Assembly: GCA_036936605.1 (NCBI GenBank)
Contig: JAUPFV010000005.1
Span: forward strand, 2,283,670-2,347,669
From: Limnanthes douglasii subsp. nivea
Taxonomy: Eukaryota > Streptophyta > Magnoliopsida > Brassicales > Limnanthaceae
Direction of reading: 5' to 3'
Length of the DNA: 64,000 bases
Shown here: positions 47,640 to 58,030 of the stretch, piece by piece
How positions within the stretch are numbered: position 1 is the first letter of the stretch
Layout of the letters: every line of letters starts with the position of its first letter
Made by a program: the position numbers and the translations under genes
Notes under the pieces: model-generated
What the model was told of the DNA's origin: nothing
The model's input: only the letters and a program-made list of their open reading frames with translations
Database searches by the model: none

Positions 47640-48820
47640 TTGAGCAAGCCAACTGAAGAGGAAATCTTCAAAGCCATCAAAGGTCTCTGTCCCACCAGTG
47701 TAGCAGGCATGGATGGGCTTAATTCCATCTTCTTCACCCATTGTTGGAGCATCATCAAAACAGATATCTTAGAAGCTATCATCTCCTTTTTCAATGGTTA
47801 TCCCCTCCCTCAAGGGGCTTTAGCCACATGTCTAGTCCTCATTCCCAAAACTCAAAACCCTTGTAATTGGAGGAAATTCAGGCACATAAGCCTTTGTTCA
47901 ACTTTAAAAAAATTATCTCTAAAATGTCAGGGGGTACATGTTACCAAAAGATCCATTCATGATAAGATACTCCTGGCTAACGAGCTAATATATGATTTGA
48001 ACAAGAAAATCAAAGATGGAAACATACTTATTTAATTGGACATGGCCAAACTTTTGAGAGATTGTCATTCAGTTTTTTTGACCATATCCTTTCCACATTT
48101 GGTTTTAACACTAAATTTATCAGATTAATCAATAACATTATCACTCTTGTTAAAACCTCTATCCTTATCAATGACAATGTCACTGGTTACTTCAGCACTA
48201 AAAATGTTTGAGACAAGGAGATCCCTTGTCTCCTTACCTCTTCATTATTGTTGAAGAGACCTTGATCAGAGGTCTTGACATGCTTTATTTCAACAATAAA
48301 CATATTCAATACAAGACCAGAAGTCAGCTTTACGTACCACTTATAACTTTTGCAGATAATATAGTTATATTTACTAATGGGTCAACTTATGTTATTGCCA
48401 CTTTGAGTAAGTTTTTGCAGGACTACCAGGACTCTTATGGGCAAATAATAAACAAGGAGAAAACTACCATCATCACCTCTACCAATCTTCCTAACAACAA
48501 GATCAAGAATCTGACAGACAATATTGGTTATACAAATGAAAATCTCCCTATTTCCTACTTGGGGGTTACCCTCAACAACAACAATTAGAACAACAATTAT
48601 GAGACTATGTTTACCAGTATTAGAAACAAAATTAGAGATTGGGAAGGAAAGAATGTCTCTTTTACTGGGAGACTCAGTCTCATCAACTTTATCCTCATGG
48701 TCCTTCCCTCCTACTGGATGCAGAGCAACACTCTTCCCAACATCACCATAGACAGAATCGAAAATCTCTTCAACAGCTTTCTATGGGGATCAAAGAAAAA
48801 TCATTCAAAAACTCCATAGT
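47640..48820 (+). pseudogene. Reverse transcriptase of LINE-3 (broken)
   Basis: EEIFKAIKGLCPTSVAGMDG, LVLIPKTQNPCNWRKFRHIS, RQGDPLSPYLFIIVEETLIRG and the catalytic box FADN (48349-48360, instead of [YF]ADD) are visible, then GQIINKEKTTII, SYLGVTL and GRLSLINFILMVLPSYWMQ. The frame is broken near 48035 and at 48586-48588. Confidence 0.88.
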
Positions 48821-48832
48821 GAAAAATGGAAT

Positions 48833-49490
48833 ATGGTGTGTAAAACTTACCTTGAAGGGGGGCTTAGTGTTAGAAGTCTTAAAGATCTCCAAGATGTAAC
48901 ATCCTGTAAGTTGTGGATGAAATTCAGACAAAATAATTCCTTATCGGCCCGTTTCATTCACAATACCTACTGCAACAACTGCCACCTTCTTGAAGCTGAT
49001 TTCAATAACAAAAAAGCCTCCAAAGTCTGGAAAATATTGAATGCCATCAAAGATACTGCAGAGCCTCTCATTAAGCAAAATGATTATGATCTTCTAAAGT
49101 GGACTATCTCCAATGACGTCACTTTTAAAACCAAAGAAACCTGGAACTTCTTCAGTTCCAAACCCAACCATTCTAAGATTTTTGGTAACCTCTGGAACAG
49201 CAACACCCCTAGAAAATGCTATTTTATGACCTGGAGGATACTCCATAATTGGCTCCCTACTGATGACATCCTGCAGAAAAAAATTCACATTAGTGTCGAA
49301 ATGTCAATTCTGCAGAAACACTGAAACCATAAACCATATATTTGTGGATTGTCCCTTGGCCTGGAGCATTTGGAATCATCTTGCTCATATTTTCAAAATC
49401 AGAATAGATAAATTCGTGACTTTTCCTCACCTTCTCAGATACTGGTTCTGGTCTTCAACTAAATCGTCTGCTCGATTCTGCCTCCAATAG
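48833..49490 (+). pseudogene. RT thumb and zf-RVT region of LINE-3
   Basis: GGLSVRSLKDLQDVTSCKLWMKF and KETWNFFSSKPNHSKIFGNLW, NTPRKCYFMTWRILHNWLPT lead to KCQFCRNTETINHIFVDCPLAW, the zinc-binding CxxC...H...C module. A frameshift near 49300 lies between the two last segments. Confidence 0.85.
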
Positions 49491-49689
49491 TTGTGTGGGT
49501 TATCTGGAAGATGAGAAACAATTCAAAAATTAAAGGCCAATCATGTACTTCATCCTCCGCAATCAACCTCATCACTCACATCATCAACAGCCTTGATTGT
49601 GCCTCCAACAGTTGTTTCAACGTCATCAATTCCAATCGTCCCACCCTTACACTACTGCCCCCTCCCCCACACAAACAAAGACAGAATCA

Positions 49690-50032
49690 AAATCGACACC
49701 GACGGTTCTTCGCTTTCCAATGGAGACGCTAGTGGCAGTATCATTATCAGAAACAGTGACGACAATTTGAACTCTGCTCATAGTCAACCTTATGGAAAAC
49801 TTTCTCCTCTTTATGTTGAAGCCAGAGCGCTTCTTAATGGGCTAATCATTTGCCATCAAATGACTTCTCCAACGTGGATTTCGAAAATGACTGTGAATTA
49901 ATAATCACTCTGTTAACGTCTGGTTCTTGTCCCAATGATCTTAACAGAACTATATCTTGCATTCGCAACTTCATCAAGACCTCTATGTTCCTTAAGCATA
50001 TCAATCTAGCTCAAAACTACGCTGTAGACTGA
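49690..50032 (+). pseudogene. RNase H of LINE-3
   Basis: KIDTDGSSLSNGDASGSIIIR, YVEARALLNGLIICHQ and, in the next frame, SNVDFENDCELIITLL show the three acidic positions of an RVT_3-type RNase H. A frameshift near 49880 splits it. Confidence 0.8.
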
Positions 50033-50339
50033 TTTGTAAAATGGACCAATAGATGTAAGATAAAGCTTCTCTTCAACTCCAGCAACGCGCCTCCATTCCT
50101 TCAATCAATCATTGAGTTTGAAAAGCAAAACAAACCATACATAAGGGACAATTCCTAACTCTCTCTTTAATTCTATTGACTCGACTTAGCTCTTTTAATT
50201 TTCCTATTTGAATCGAGATCTTTCCCTGAGCCCTTGGAATTGTGCATCCTCCGTTACCGTCCCATCGAATTCGGATTTGTAGAAGCTTTGAATTTTAGAA
50301 AACTGTCGATCCTGGTTAAAATCATGTGTTCATTGAAAA

Positions 50340-50515
50340 ATGAATTTCAATTGAGAAGAGAATTTGATTATCAAATGAACATTTTTGAGTCTGATTTTAA
50401 GGCTACTGTTTTATTTTGTTAGTGATGGTCTATTATTTTTGAAGGCGCCTCTTTATTTTATCATGCCTTTGTATAATACTTTCACTTAGCTTTGGGCCTA
50501 TTTATATTATACTCA
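50340..50515 (+). repeat. Dispersed coding-end repeat, copy 1 (second copy 55915-56009 and 56685-56720)
   Basis: GAGTCTGATTTTAAGGCTAC to TTTTGTTAG encodes FESDFKATVLFC-stop; the copy near 55918 encodes FESDFRATVLFC-stop. The shared 3' flank continues with CATGCCTTTG and CCTATTTATATTA. Copy 2 carries a MITE insertion; this copy is the empty site. Origin is unknown: an old gene end or a transposon. Confidence 0.65.
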
Positions 50516-50850
50516 AAGTATGATTGCACGGTCAGGAACAACGAATCTCTTTATGATAAACAGATCCATTTTGCAAACTTATTATTACGGGTAGTTCCTA
50601 CAAAGGATTGGACTAATGACGTATACAATACTTGAATTCTCGATGTAGATGCTACATAGTTGGTTCTCATCCTTCAGAGACTATGAGTATAATAGGAGCA
50701 TCCGTCGATAAAAGGATCACCCTACGATGATCATCTCATGGCTATTGAGAACGAATCAAATCAGATGGTTCTATTTCTCAATCTTTCTGACTTGCTCCTA
50801 TGGCAGATTTAGTTCGATATGATTCTTGAAGATATTGTTTGATAGTCTTA
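50516..50850 (+). other. Plastid-like non-coding sequence
   Basis: CGGTCAGGAACAACGAATCT, GGGTAGTTCCTACAAAGGAT and TCATCTCATGGCTATTGAGA resemble conserved non-coding sequence of the plastid inverted repeat, recognised by memory of its wording rather than by alignment. Confidence 0.5.
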
Positions 50851-51219
50851 AGCTCTTTTGAGGGAAATTCGATCCATCCAGTTCCAGTAGACCAAGTCCA
50901 TTACCAAATCCTATAGCTTCAATAATATATCCATACCCAGGTGCATATTGATCGTATATCCAATATCATAGCCAGAAGAAGATTCAGATAGATATCCAGA
51001 TCCATACCCATAATATCAAAAATCTCTGGTGAGAGATCGAGATCTAGTCATGGCTTCTCTTCGTTCGGATCCAGATCTCACGCTAGTTTCTCTATCGTAG
51101 CTAAGGCCTCCTCCTGCCACTCATTGATCGTACGAACTACTCTTAAACGGGTGCCTGAGCAAACCGGGAAAGCTGTTAAGAACGGGAATTGAACTCTATG
51201 AGATCTAATCCCCCGTTGT

Positions 51220-51291
51220 TCTTTAATAGCTCAGTGGTAGAGCGGTCAGCTGTTAAGTGACTGGTCGTAGCTTCGAATCCTACTTGGGGAG
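51220..51291 (+). tRNA. trnN-GUU: Plastid-type trnN(GUU)-like relic
   Basis: 72 nt with AGCTCAGTGGTAGAGCGGTC, anticodon loop CTGTTAA (GUU) and TTCGAATCCTACTTGGGGAG. The acceptor stem is TCTTTAA against TTGGGGA and can pair using G-U wobbles. Mismatches lie next to the anticodon loop (G-G) and in the T stem (C-C), so function is doubtful. Confidence 0.75.
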
Positions 51292-51713
51292 ATTTAATTC
51301 ATTTCAAATTAAAGAATTCAAAATTACAGAATGAAAGGGTTCACGCTGTTGTACTACTTTACTGGTAAGAAAAAGCTAATGTAAAAACTAGAAGAGTCTT
51401 GTATGTACGGTAACCCTCTCTTATTCTATTGGTGGACTGTTGCACAGAAAGGCCGACTCAAGCAATGTTTCTTAGCGCGCTTTTCACTTAGCTTCCGCTA
51501 GTGGCGGGAGGCAAGGCCATAAAGTAAATGAAGTTGGAAGCCTAAGCCAAGAAGGTACAAACTTGAAGCTTCATTTTTCGACATTCGAGGAGATCTGTCT
51601 TTCTCGAGCGGAATAATTCTTTGCATACCATCAAAGTGAAGCATAAGATCGATGTTGACTTTCTTCCATTTGCAAAAGGGTAAGCTTTAGAGTGGTATAG
51701 GTGGTATGAGAGA

Positions 51714-51819
51714 GGAGCCGTATGAAATGAAAATATCACGTACAGTTCTGAAACGAAGAATTCTTTAAATAGAATGACGACCGTAACGGATGTCGGCACA
51801 ATCTGAAGGCAATTCCGCC
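51714..51819 (+). pseudogene. ycf3: Group II intron domain V and ycf3 exon 2 start
   Basis: GAGCCGTATGAAATGAAAAT to ACGTACAGTTC is a domain V hairpin. It is followed after 38 bp by CCGTAACGGATGTCGGCACA ATCTGAAGG, which encodes the exon 2 start (MSAQSEGN) of ycf3, the photosystem I assembly factor. Similarity stops near 51819. Confidence 0.75.
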
Positions 51820-51860
51820 AAGATCTCTTCCTTAGTTGGGGGAAGAATCCGCACGAATAA

Positions 51861-51930
51861 GATTTTTTGAGGAATATATGGAGAGAGAATTGGATTTGGT
51901 TAGACAATGTGTGGTTGGTAAACAAAGATC
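51861..51930 (+). pseudogene. ycf2: ycf2 fragment
   Basis: The frame gives [20 protein letters not shown], which I recognise as part of the large plastid protein Ycf2. Only about 23 codons are present, with unrelated sequence on both sides. Confidence 0.8.
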
Positions 51931-52510
<580 letters not shown>

Positions 52511-52589
52511 TAGAATTTATGAAAATGGTATTCTATGAATATTAGTTGTATATTCTATTGATTATATAATCAATAATATAATATTATAA

Positions 52590-52633
52590 TGGGTTGCCCG
52601 GGACTCGAACTCGGAACTAGTCGGATGGAGTAG
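52590..52633 (-). pseudogene. trnK-UUU: trnK-UUU 3' exon and adjoining intron bases
   Basis: On the minus strand CCGACTAGTTCCGAGTTCGA GTCCCGGGCAACCCA matches the 3' exon of the intron-containing plastid lysine tRNA, with one T-arm change (A for G). The 5' exon is absent. Confidence 0.85.
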
Positions 52634-52689
52634 ATAATTTCCTTGTGAAAATAAAAAGGTAAAAAATCCCTCCCTAAACCGTGCTTGCA

Positions 52690-52990
52690 TTTTTCATTGG
52701 TTGCCAAGCTCCTTGATGAAATCGAAGAAAAGAGAAGAATCATTCCCGGTGAGAATGTTGTCGTCGACGTATAATAGAAGGATGAGGCAACGGCCATGAC
52801 GTCGACGAACAAACATGGAAGAATCCGCACGGCTACACTGGAACCCTTTCTAAAAATGAAGCAGTGAGAAACGAGCTCAATTTCTGAAACCAGGCACCGC
52901 TCAGATTGCGGCCAATCTTCCTAACCGCGCACAGGCCGGACTTAGAGCGCGTGAAACTCATCACTACCTCGTAAGGGCTCGGTGAAATAG
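52690..52990 (-). pseudogene. Ty1/copia RT scrap in the organelle mosaic
   Basis: On the minus strand LILLLYVDDNILTGNDSSL, preceded in a shifted frame by GAWFQKLSSFL, equals the A-W-x-x-K and YVDD core of copia RT. Plant mitochondrial genomes carry such scraps. It is frameshifted. Confidence 0.75.
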
Positions 52991-52997
52991 ACATGTC

Positions 52998-53255
52998 TGT
53001 GAAGATGCGGACTACCCGCACCTGGATAGAAAGACCCTATGAAGCTTCACTGCTCCCTGGGATTGGCTTTGGGCTTTTCCTGCGCAGCTTAGGTGGAAGA
53101 CGAAGAAGGCCCCCTTCCGGGGGGGGGCGAGCCATCAGTGAGATACCACTCTGGAAGAGCTAGAATTCTAACCTTGTGTCAGGACCTACGGGCCAAGGGA
53201 CAGTCTCAGGTAGACAGTTTTTATGGGGCGTATACCTCCCAAAAGTTTGTATTGG
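52998..53255 (+). rRNA. rrn23: Plastid 23S rRNA fragment
   Basis: GTGAAGATGCGGACTACCCG, ATTGGCTTTGGGCTTTTCCT, GAGCCATCAGTGAGATACCA and GGACAGTCTCAGGTAGACAG are conserved large-subunit rRNA sequence around domain V; the wording is closest to plastid 23S. The fragment is about 255 bp of a nearly 3-kb gene. Confidence 0.85.
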
Positions 53256-53440
53256 CCCTTGAACATTCCTTCTGCAACACCAATATGTTTCGTAGCAGCT
53301 AAGGATGAGTTTGACCCATTAGGTTCTTCATTTTGTTCAGAACAGAAACGAGAGACAAGAAAACATATTTGATTACGATTAAAGGAACAATCTCAAATAG
53401 AATCTTCGCAAATTTGGATTCCATGGCATGGAATAGTTAT

Positions 53441-54016
53441 ATGAAATTGAAAAAATATGAAAAAAATAGTTTGGATTTTTGAATGAAAGCATCGGGTTTG
53501 TTTGACTTATATAAACCAATATATAAATATTTGATGGTTGTGAAATAATTGGGAAATTTGAATTTTAAGTAACCCTTCATAAATTTTAGACTTGAAATTA
53601 AGTTATTTAAAAAGTGTAATTGTGACCGTAATTCTATTTCCAGCAATGTTGATTGCTTGTATCTAAAGATAAGAGTAAAGAAAGGGAAATAATTATAAAA
53701 GTTGTAAATTTTATTTAAAAAAAAACTTCTAGAGAGTGGGATCTAAAAAAATCCATATTTTTAAAATATTTTGCTAGATTGGAGGGTGTTCTAAATATTT
53801 AATGAACATTTTGTTTTCAATTTGATTATTTATATTTTTGTTATTTTATTGGGTTGGACAATGCAGAGAACTAACACGTTTTTTTTATTTAAATAAAAAC
53901 GTCTCCGGTCTATAGAGAGGAGGACAACACGTCAGAGAGTCTAATTAATACTTTGTTTGATACGTTTTTATTCAAAACATATAAATATATACATGAATAA
54001 ATGAATTACCTAATAC

Positions 54017-54081
<65 letters not shown>

Positions 54082-54680
54082 TTATAGTTAACATTATACA
54101 TATTTATTTTTATTATAACTGAGAATAACATTATAAATATTTATTTTTAGTACTGTTATTGGGCTAGTCATCTTTTTCTTTTCTTAAAATGTGGTTGCTT
54201 ATTATTTTGCTTATTATTATGCATAGGGTAAATTGAATAAAAACTTAATTAGAGAACAAAACTATATTAATTAGAACAAAACTATCTTGTTTTTCAATTT
54301 GAATGAAAAAAGTATAATTTAAATTAAAAGGACCTTTAGAATTTAATTAATATTTATTGATGCCGTATTAGATACTTCAATTTTATGTATACGTTTTTTA
54401 TTGTAACCTATAAATAAATTAATTTGGTAGGTTAGAACAAAGCCATAACTTTGAGATTCTTTCCCTCAAAATAATCTTCAACCCTATTATTTTAGATCTA
54501 ATTATAATATTTTGTTTCGTTAGTTTTGAATTCAAAAATTGAATCTTTTTTTAATGCTGCGATTACAGCTAAAAAAATTAAACAAATATTATAGTTCTTC
54601 ATCTTCATTAATCATCGTTTGTTTCGTTCGTAATTTTTTCTAACATAAGTGGAAGTTCTTTCGTAATTTTTTTTCGGAAG
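53441..54680. other. AT-rich stretch without recognisable genes
   Basis: AT-rich, with a long (AAT)n array at 54017-54083. The T-rich stretch before 54680 could be intron or leader of the candidate exon that follows. Confidence 0.4.
54017..54083. repeat. (AAT)n microsatellite
   Basis: About 22 AAT units, nearly perfect. Confidence 0.95.
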
Positions 54681-54805
54681 GAACCTGCAGCCGCTACTCA
54701 GAGTGCAATGAGTGTGCATATGGTAAACCCTCAGTTTAACGCGATAGCCTTCAAACCACCGGCAGAAGATAAACCACACAAAGTGACAGGCTCAGCCGAA
54801 AAAGC
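54681..54805 (+). CDS. Candidate orphan exon, unknown protein
   Basis: A GC-richer island in AT-rich surroundings, preceded by a T-rich tract ending CGGAAG and followed by GTATGT, a plausible donor. In frame it encodes 41 residues beginning EPAAATQSAMSVHMVNPQFN and ending PHKVTGSAEKA. The reading stays open past the donor to 54905. I do not recognise the protein. It could be a captured or degenerate host exon. Confidence 0.4.
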
Positions 54806-55443
54806 GTATGTATTCACATCTTTTTGTCTATTTGTTTCGAATCTATTTTCAGTTTACAAAAAAAAATTCAATTGCTTCAATTTCTATATTAATAAAAATA
54901 AATAAATTATAATCAAATTTTTCAAAACAGATAACTATGAAAAAATCAATATATTATATTAATAATAAACAACTAATAATGAACAAAACTTTAAACCTCA
55001 AACCCAAACCTTTCTTGTGAGCTTTAAAATTCTGTTCATTTGTTCATTGGTTATTTATTGTTAATATATGATATTTTTTATATAGTTTATTAGCTGTGAA
55101 GAATTTTATATTCAATTTTCATTTTAAAATTATTATGGATGTCGAAAAAATCAAAAACTTGTTTCGTTAACTCAAATTAGCTCGGAGTAAATAGAATGGA
55201 GATGCGAACAACTACAATCCGTTTAGGATTCGTATATTTTTAGTTGTGATGGATATCATCAAAAAATATTTCATACTTTTTATCTGAAAAAGAAGGTTCG
55301 AAGGTAAATTAATAAAACAAATTACTATAACATTTTGTACTTTTAATCTAAGTTGATTTTTTATTTCTTTTAAAAAAGATGATATTTTTTTGGCACTCCC
55401 CAACCAAACAAATCACTAAAGAAAATGTAATTTTTTTGATTCT
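54806..55443. other. AT-rich stretch without recognisable genes
   Basis: No coding or repeat structure seen; it ends at the hairpin element. Confidence 0.4.
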
Positions 55444-55727
55444 CCATCTATAAAACCCTAAAAAACTGATGCTTTCATTCGAAAATCCAAACTGCTTTCT
55501 TTTTAATTTCTAATTACATATAACGATTCAATAAGTATTTTTTGTCGTACATTGAATTCAGGTTTTTTCGAAACTTCTATAATTAGGAACCATCAAAGTA
55601 GGTATGTTAGTCTACCCAAGTGGGGCTTCCACTTTATTGAATCGTTATATGCAGTGAGAATTTTTTTTTAAGAAACAGTTTGGATCTTCCGAAGAAAGCA
55701 TCAGTTTTTTAAGGGTTTTATTGATGG
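55444..55727. repeat. Hairpin (foldback) element with ~92-bp arms
   Basis: The left arm 55444-55533 and right arm 55634-55727 are reverse complements with moderate divergence: AAAAAACTGATGCTTTC and CATATAACGATTCAATAA occur in both. The loop is 100 bp. A transcript would form a long stem like a MITE or a young small-RNA locus. No clear target duplication was found. Confidence 0.85.
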
Positions 55728-56017
55728 ATCGTGAAAGATTTGACGGCTGCGATAATACCGGCACTAATGTATTGATACTTTCAAAATTCTAACATTATGC
55801 ATACTTGGACAATAGTAGTTTTTGGATAGGTGATCTCTTGGAAAGCTTTCGTGTTGCATCCCTCCTAAATGTTTTGGAACTTTTTTTCTGTTAATTTTTA
55901 GAAGATCATGATCATTTTGAGTCTGATTTTAGGGCGACTGTTTTATTTTGTTAGCGAGGGTTGTTATTTTTGAAAACGCCTCCTTATTTTCTCATGCCTT
56001 TGAATAATAGTTTCGTT

Positions 56018-56684
56018 TATGGCTGTTATCGGTTCGGGTTTTGACGGAACCGGATCGGACCGCTAAGTTTATCGGTTCGGACCGGATCAGACCACTCCCC
56101 TAAACTTTCGATTTTAATTTTGGGAACGGTACCAAACCGCTAAGTTTTGGGTTGGGTTGGTTCGGTTCCAATTTCGGTTCGGTCCGGGTTTGGTCCGGTC
56201 CGTTTTGATTCGGTCCGATTCGTTATCGGTCCAGTTCGATGCACTTAAAAAAGTCAAATCCAATTCAAATTTGATTTTTAATTTTTTTATTGAAGTAAAT
56301 GATATAAAAACCGAAGTTTATAAGTTAATCTTTTGATTTTGTTAAAAAATTGGTAAGTAACTAGTACTATAATGTATAAAAGAATAAATAATAATAATAA
56401 ATAATCGGTTCCAACGGTTTTATTGGTCCGATTTTTTATCGGTTCTACCGATTTATCGCTTATGTCGGTTCGATTCCCTATTTTATCGGTTCGATTCCAT
56501 ATCAGTCCTATCGATTTATCGGTTCGGTTCCTAACCGGTTTTTTGTTTCGGTTCCTTATCGATTTTTGGTTTTTAGAATGGAACCGCGAACCGAATTGTT
56601 AAGGTTTGGTCCGGTTCTCGGTCCGATCCTTATAGATTTGGTCCCAGTCCAGTTCTCGGTTCCTCAAAACCGTTGACGACCCTA
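56018..56684. mobile_element. hAT-type MITE with 8-bp target duplication
   Basis: 667 bp. The 5' end TATGGCTGTTATCGG and the inverted 3' end TAGGGTCGTCAACGG are imperfect terminal repeats, flanked by GTTTCGTT (56010-56017) and CTTTCGTT (56685-56692). The interior near both ends is filled with GGTTCGG / CCGGACC-like subterminal repeats. It has no coding capacity. The paralogous site at 50479-50486 (CTTTCACT) lacks it. Confidence 0.85.
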
Positions 56685-57127
56685 CTTTCGTTTAGATTTA
56701 GACCTATTTATATTACATCCGATTTTAGTTTTTAATTTTTTTTTTACAATATTGACATTTTAATATTTACATTTTTAATTTTATTATCCATGCCTTTTTG
56801 GTATCTCATCCTCTTGGCAATTATCTTAATCACACTCTATAATCATTTTTACTTCATATTTTATCCACAATTAAAAATAAAATTCCGATATCCATAACAG
56901 CCGGAATGGGCTTACGCTTAATTTCCTTTAAGTTGGGCCAATATATGTCAAACATGGTCCAAATATTAGTAGATAATAAAAAAAGGCTCGTAAGAAAAGG
57001 CCAAGTTTCTCAATTAAAGTATAGTTATAACTTATAAAGTCCAAGCTCGACTCAAAAAAAAACTATCTAAGTTCAGCGGCTCTATATCGTGATTTTTAGT
57101 TTACAACGTGCATTTATTTATTAATAC
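56685..57127 (+). repeat. Continuation of the dispersed repeat, copy 2
   Basis: 56685-56720 matches the flank at 50487-50515 and 56830-57120 matches 16130-16380. It ends at the LTR of element B. It contains about 22 bp (ATATGTCAAACATGGTCCAA) absent from copy 1, flanked by GG[CT]CCAA repeats. Confidence 0.75.
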
Positions 57128-57604
57128 TGGTGAGGATAAAAGTAGCCTGAGGGTAGGCTGGTAATTTTAGGTGGAGTTTTAAGGCGGTGTAAGGGTGTTT
57201 TGCTATATTTCAAAGTGTTTCAAAGTGTTTCAAGGGTGGAGAGAGAATTAAGCAGCCTGGCAGCAGTTAATTTTTCTTACCCATAGTTAATGCTGGTGGT
57301 TGGATATTTATAGTGTGAAATTTGGGCCCTTATGGGCTTTCGGGTCAAGTTTAGTGGACCCGGGTCATGTTTAAAGACCCACAAGTTTTAAGTAAGTGAA
57401 TAGACAGCTTAGTCAGATAGTGTTTAGGTATTTTAGTACTTTAGTCATAGTTCGAACTGCCTTATGCTTGCAGTGTTCAAAATCACCTGTCCGGTTCAAT
57501 CAGTCCTGTTCGGATTATAGTCTTGGAGTCTGTCCGATTTTCGGGTCCCACAAGTTTTACTTTGGACTACCCTTCCGGGGCGCTCTTCGAATTCGGACTC
57601 ATCA
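57128..57604 (-). repeat. 3' LTR of element B
   Basis: 477 bp. In element orientation it begins TGATGAGTCCGAATT and ends TATCCTCACCA. A sense TATA box (TATAAATA on minus, 57305-57312) matches that of A. It is longer than the A LTR by small indels. Confidence 0.88.
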
Positions 57605-57618
57605 GGAGCCCCTTTTTT
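57605..57618 (-). promoter_or_regulatory. Polypurine tract of element B
   Basis: AAAAAAGGGGCTCC on the minus strand, identical to that of element A. Confidence 0.85.
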
Positions 57619-57933
57619 AGGTATTTGAACAAGTGTCCTTGTTAAAGAACTGAAAAACAGTCCGATTGGAGAAGTGGTTTTCCAATTCGAAGAGAGTTGA
57701 GACAGGCCCGGACAGCCCAACCGTTACGAATTCCAAACGGTTCTTTGTCAGAAGTAGTGGGACACGTGTCACCCTCTGGTTGGTCACTCCAGCCGTTTTT
57801 CTACCTCGAAAATTACACCACTTTATTGAACAGGTAACTTCTTTAAATGGTTTTGATGACGTCAGCGCCGTCTTTTAATCATTGCCCAACTTTTCGGATT
57901 CTCCTAGGAATCAAACCCCTTTTTTACATTTAC

Positions 57934-57941
57934 TATAAATA
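57934..57941 (+). promoter_or_regulatory. TATA box of the antisense gene in element B
   Basis: TATAAATA in the context TTTACTATAAATACTATTCA, 97 bp before the ATG at 58031. A start of transcription near 57965 would give a leader of about 65 nt. The same context is found in element A at an almost equal distance. Confidence 0.75.
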
Positions 57942-58030
57942 CTATTCATCTTTCACAGTCTCATTTTCACTTTGCCATTTTACTCAAAAACTTCATCTCT
58001 CTAAAACCTTAAGATTTCCTTAATCGTTTT

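Larger units (their letters stand above)
47293..50160 (+). mobile_element. LINE-3: 5'-truncated L1-type element with RNase H
   Basis: It starts in the linker between endonuclease and RT and contains RT, zf-RVT and RNase H. ORF1 and endonuclease are missing, as usual for incomplete reverse transcription. No poly-A tail was seen at the right end. Confidence 0.85.

Noticed and set aside
51220..51291. A working nuclear tRNA gene
   Set aside because: Mismatches next to the anticodon loop and in the T stem and the surrounding organelle scraps argue for a relic.
51542..51925. Minus-strand 127-codon frame in the organelle mosaic
   Set aside because: It overlaps the ycf3 and ycf2 relics on the other strand and has no recognised motif.
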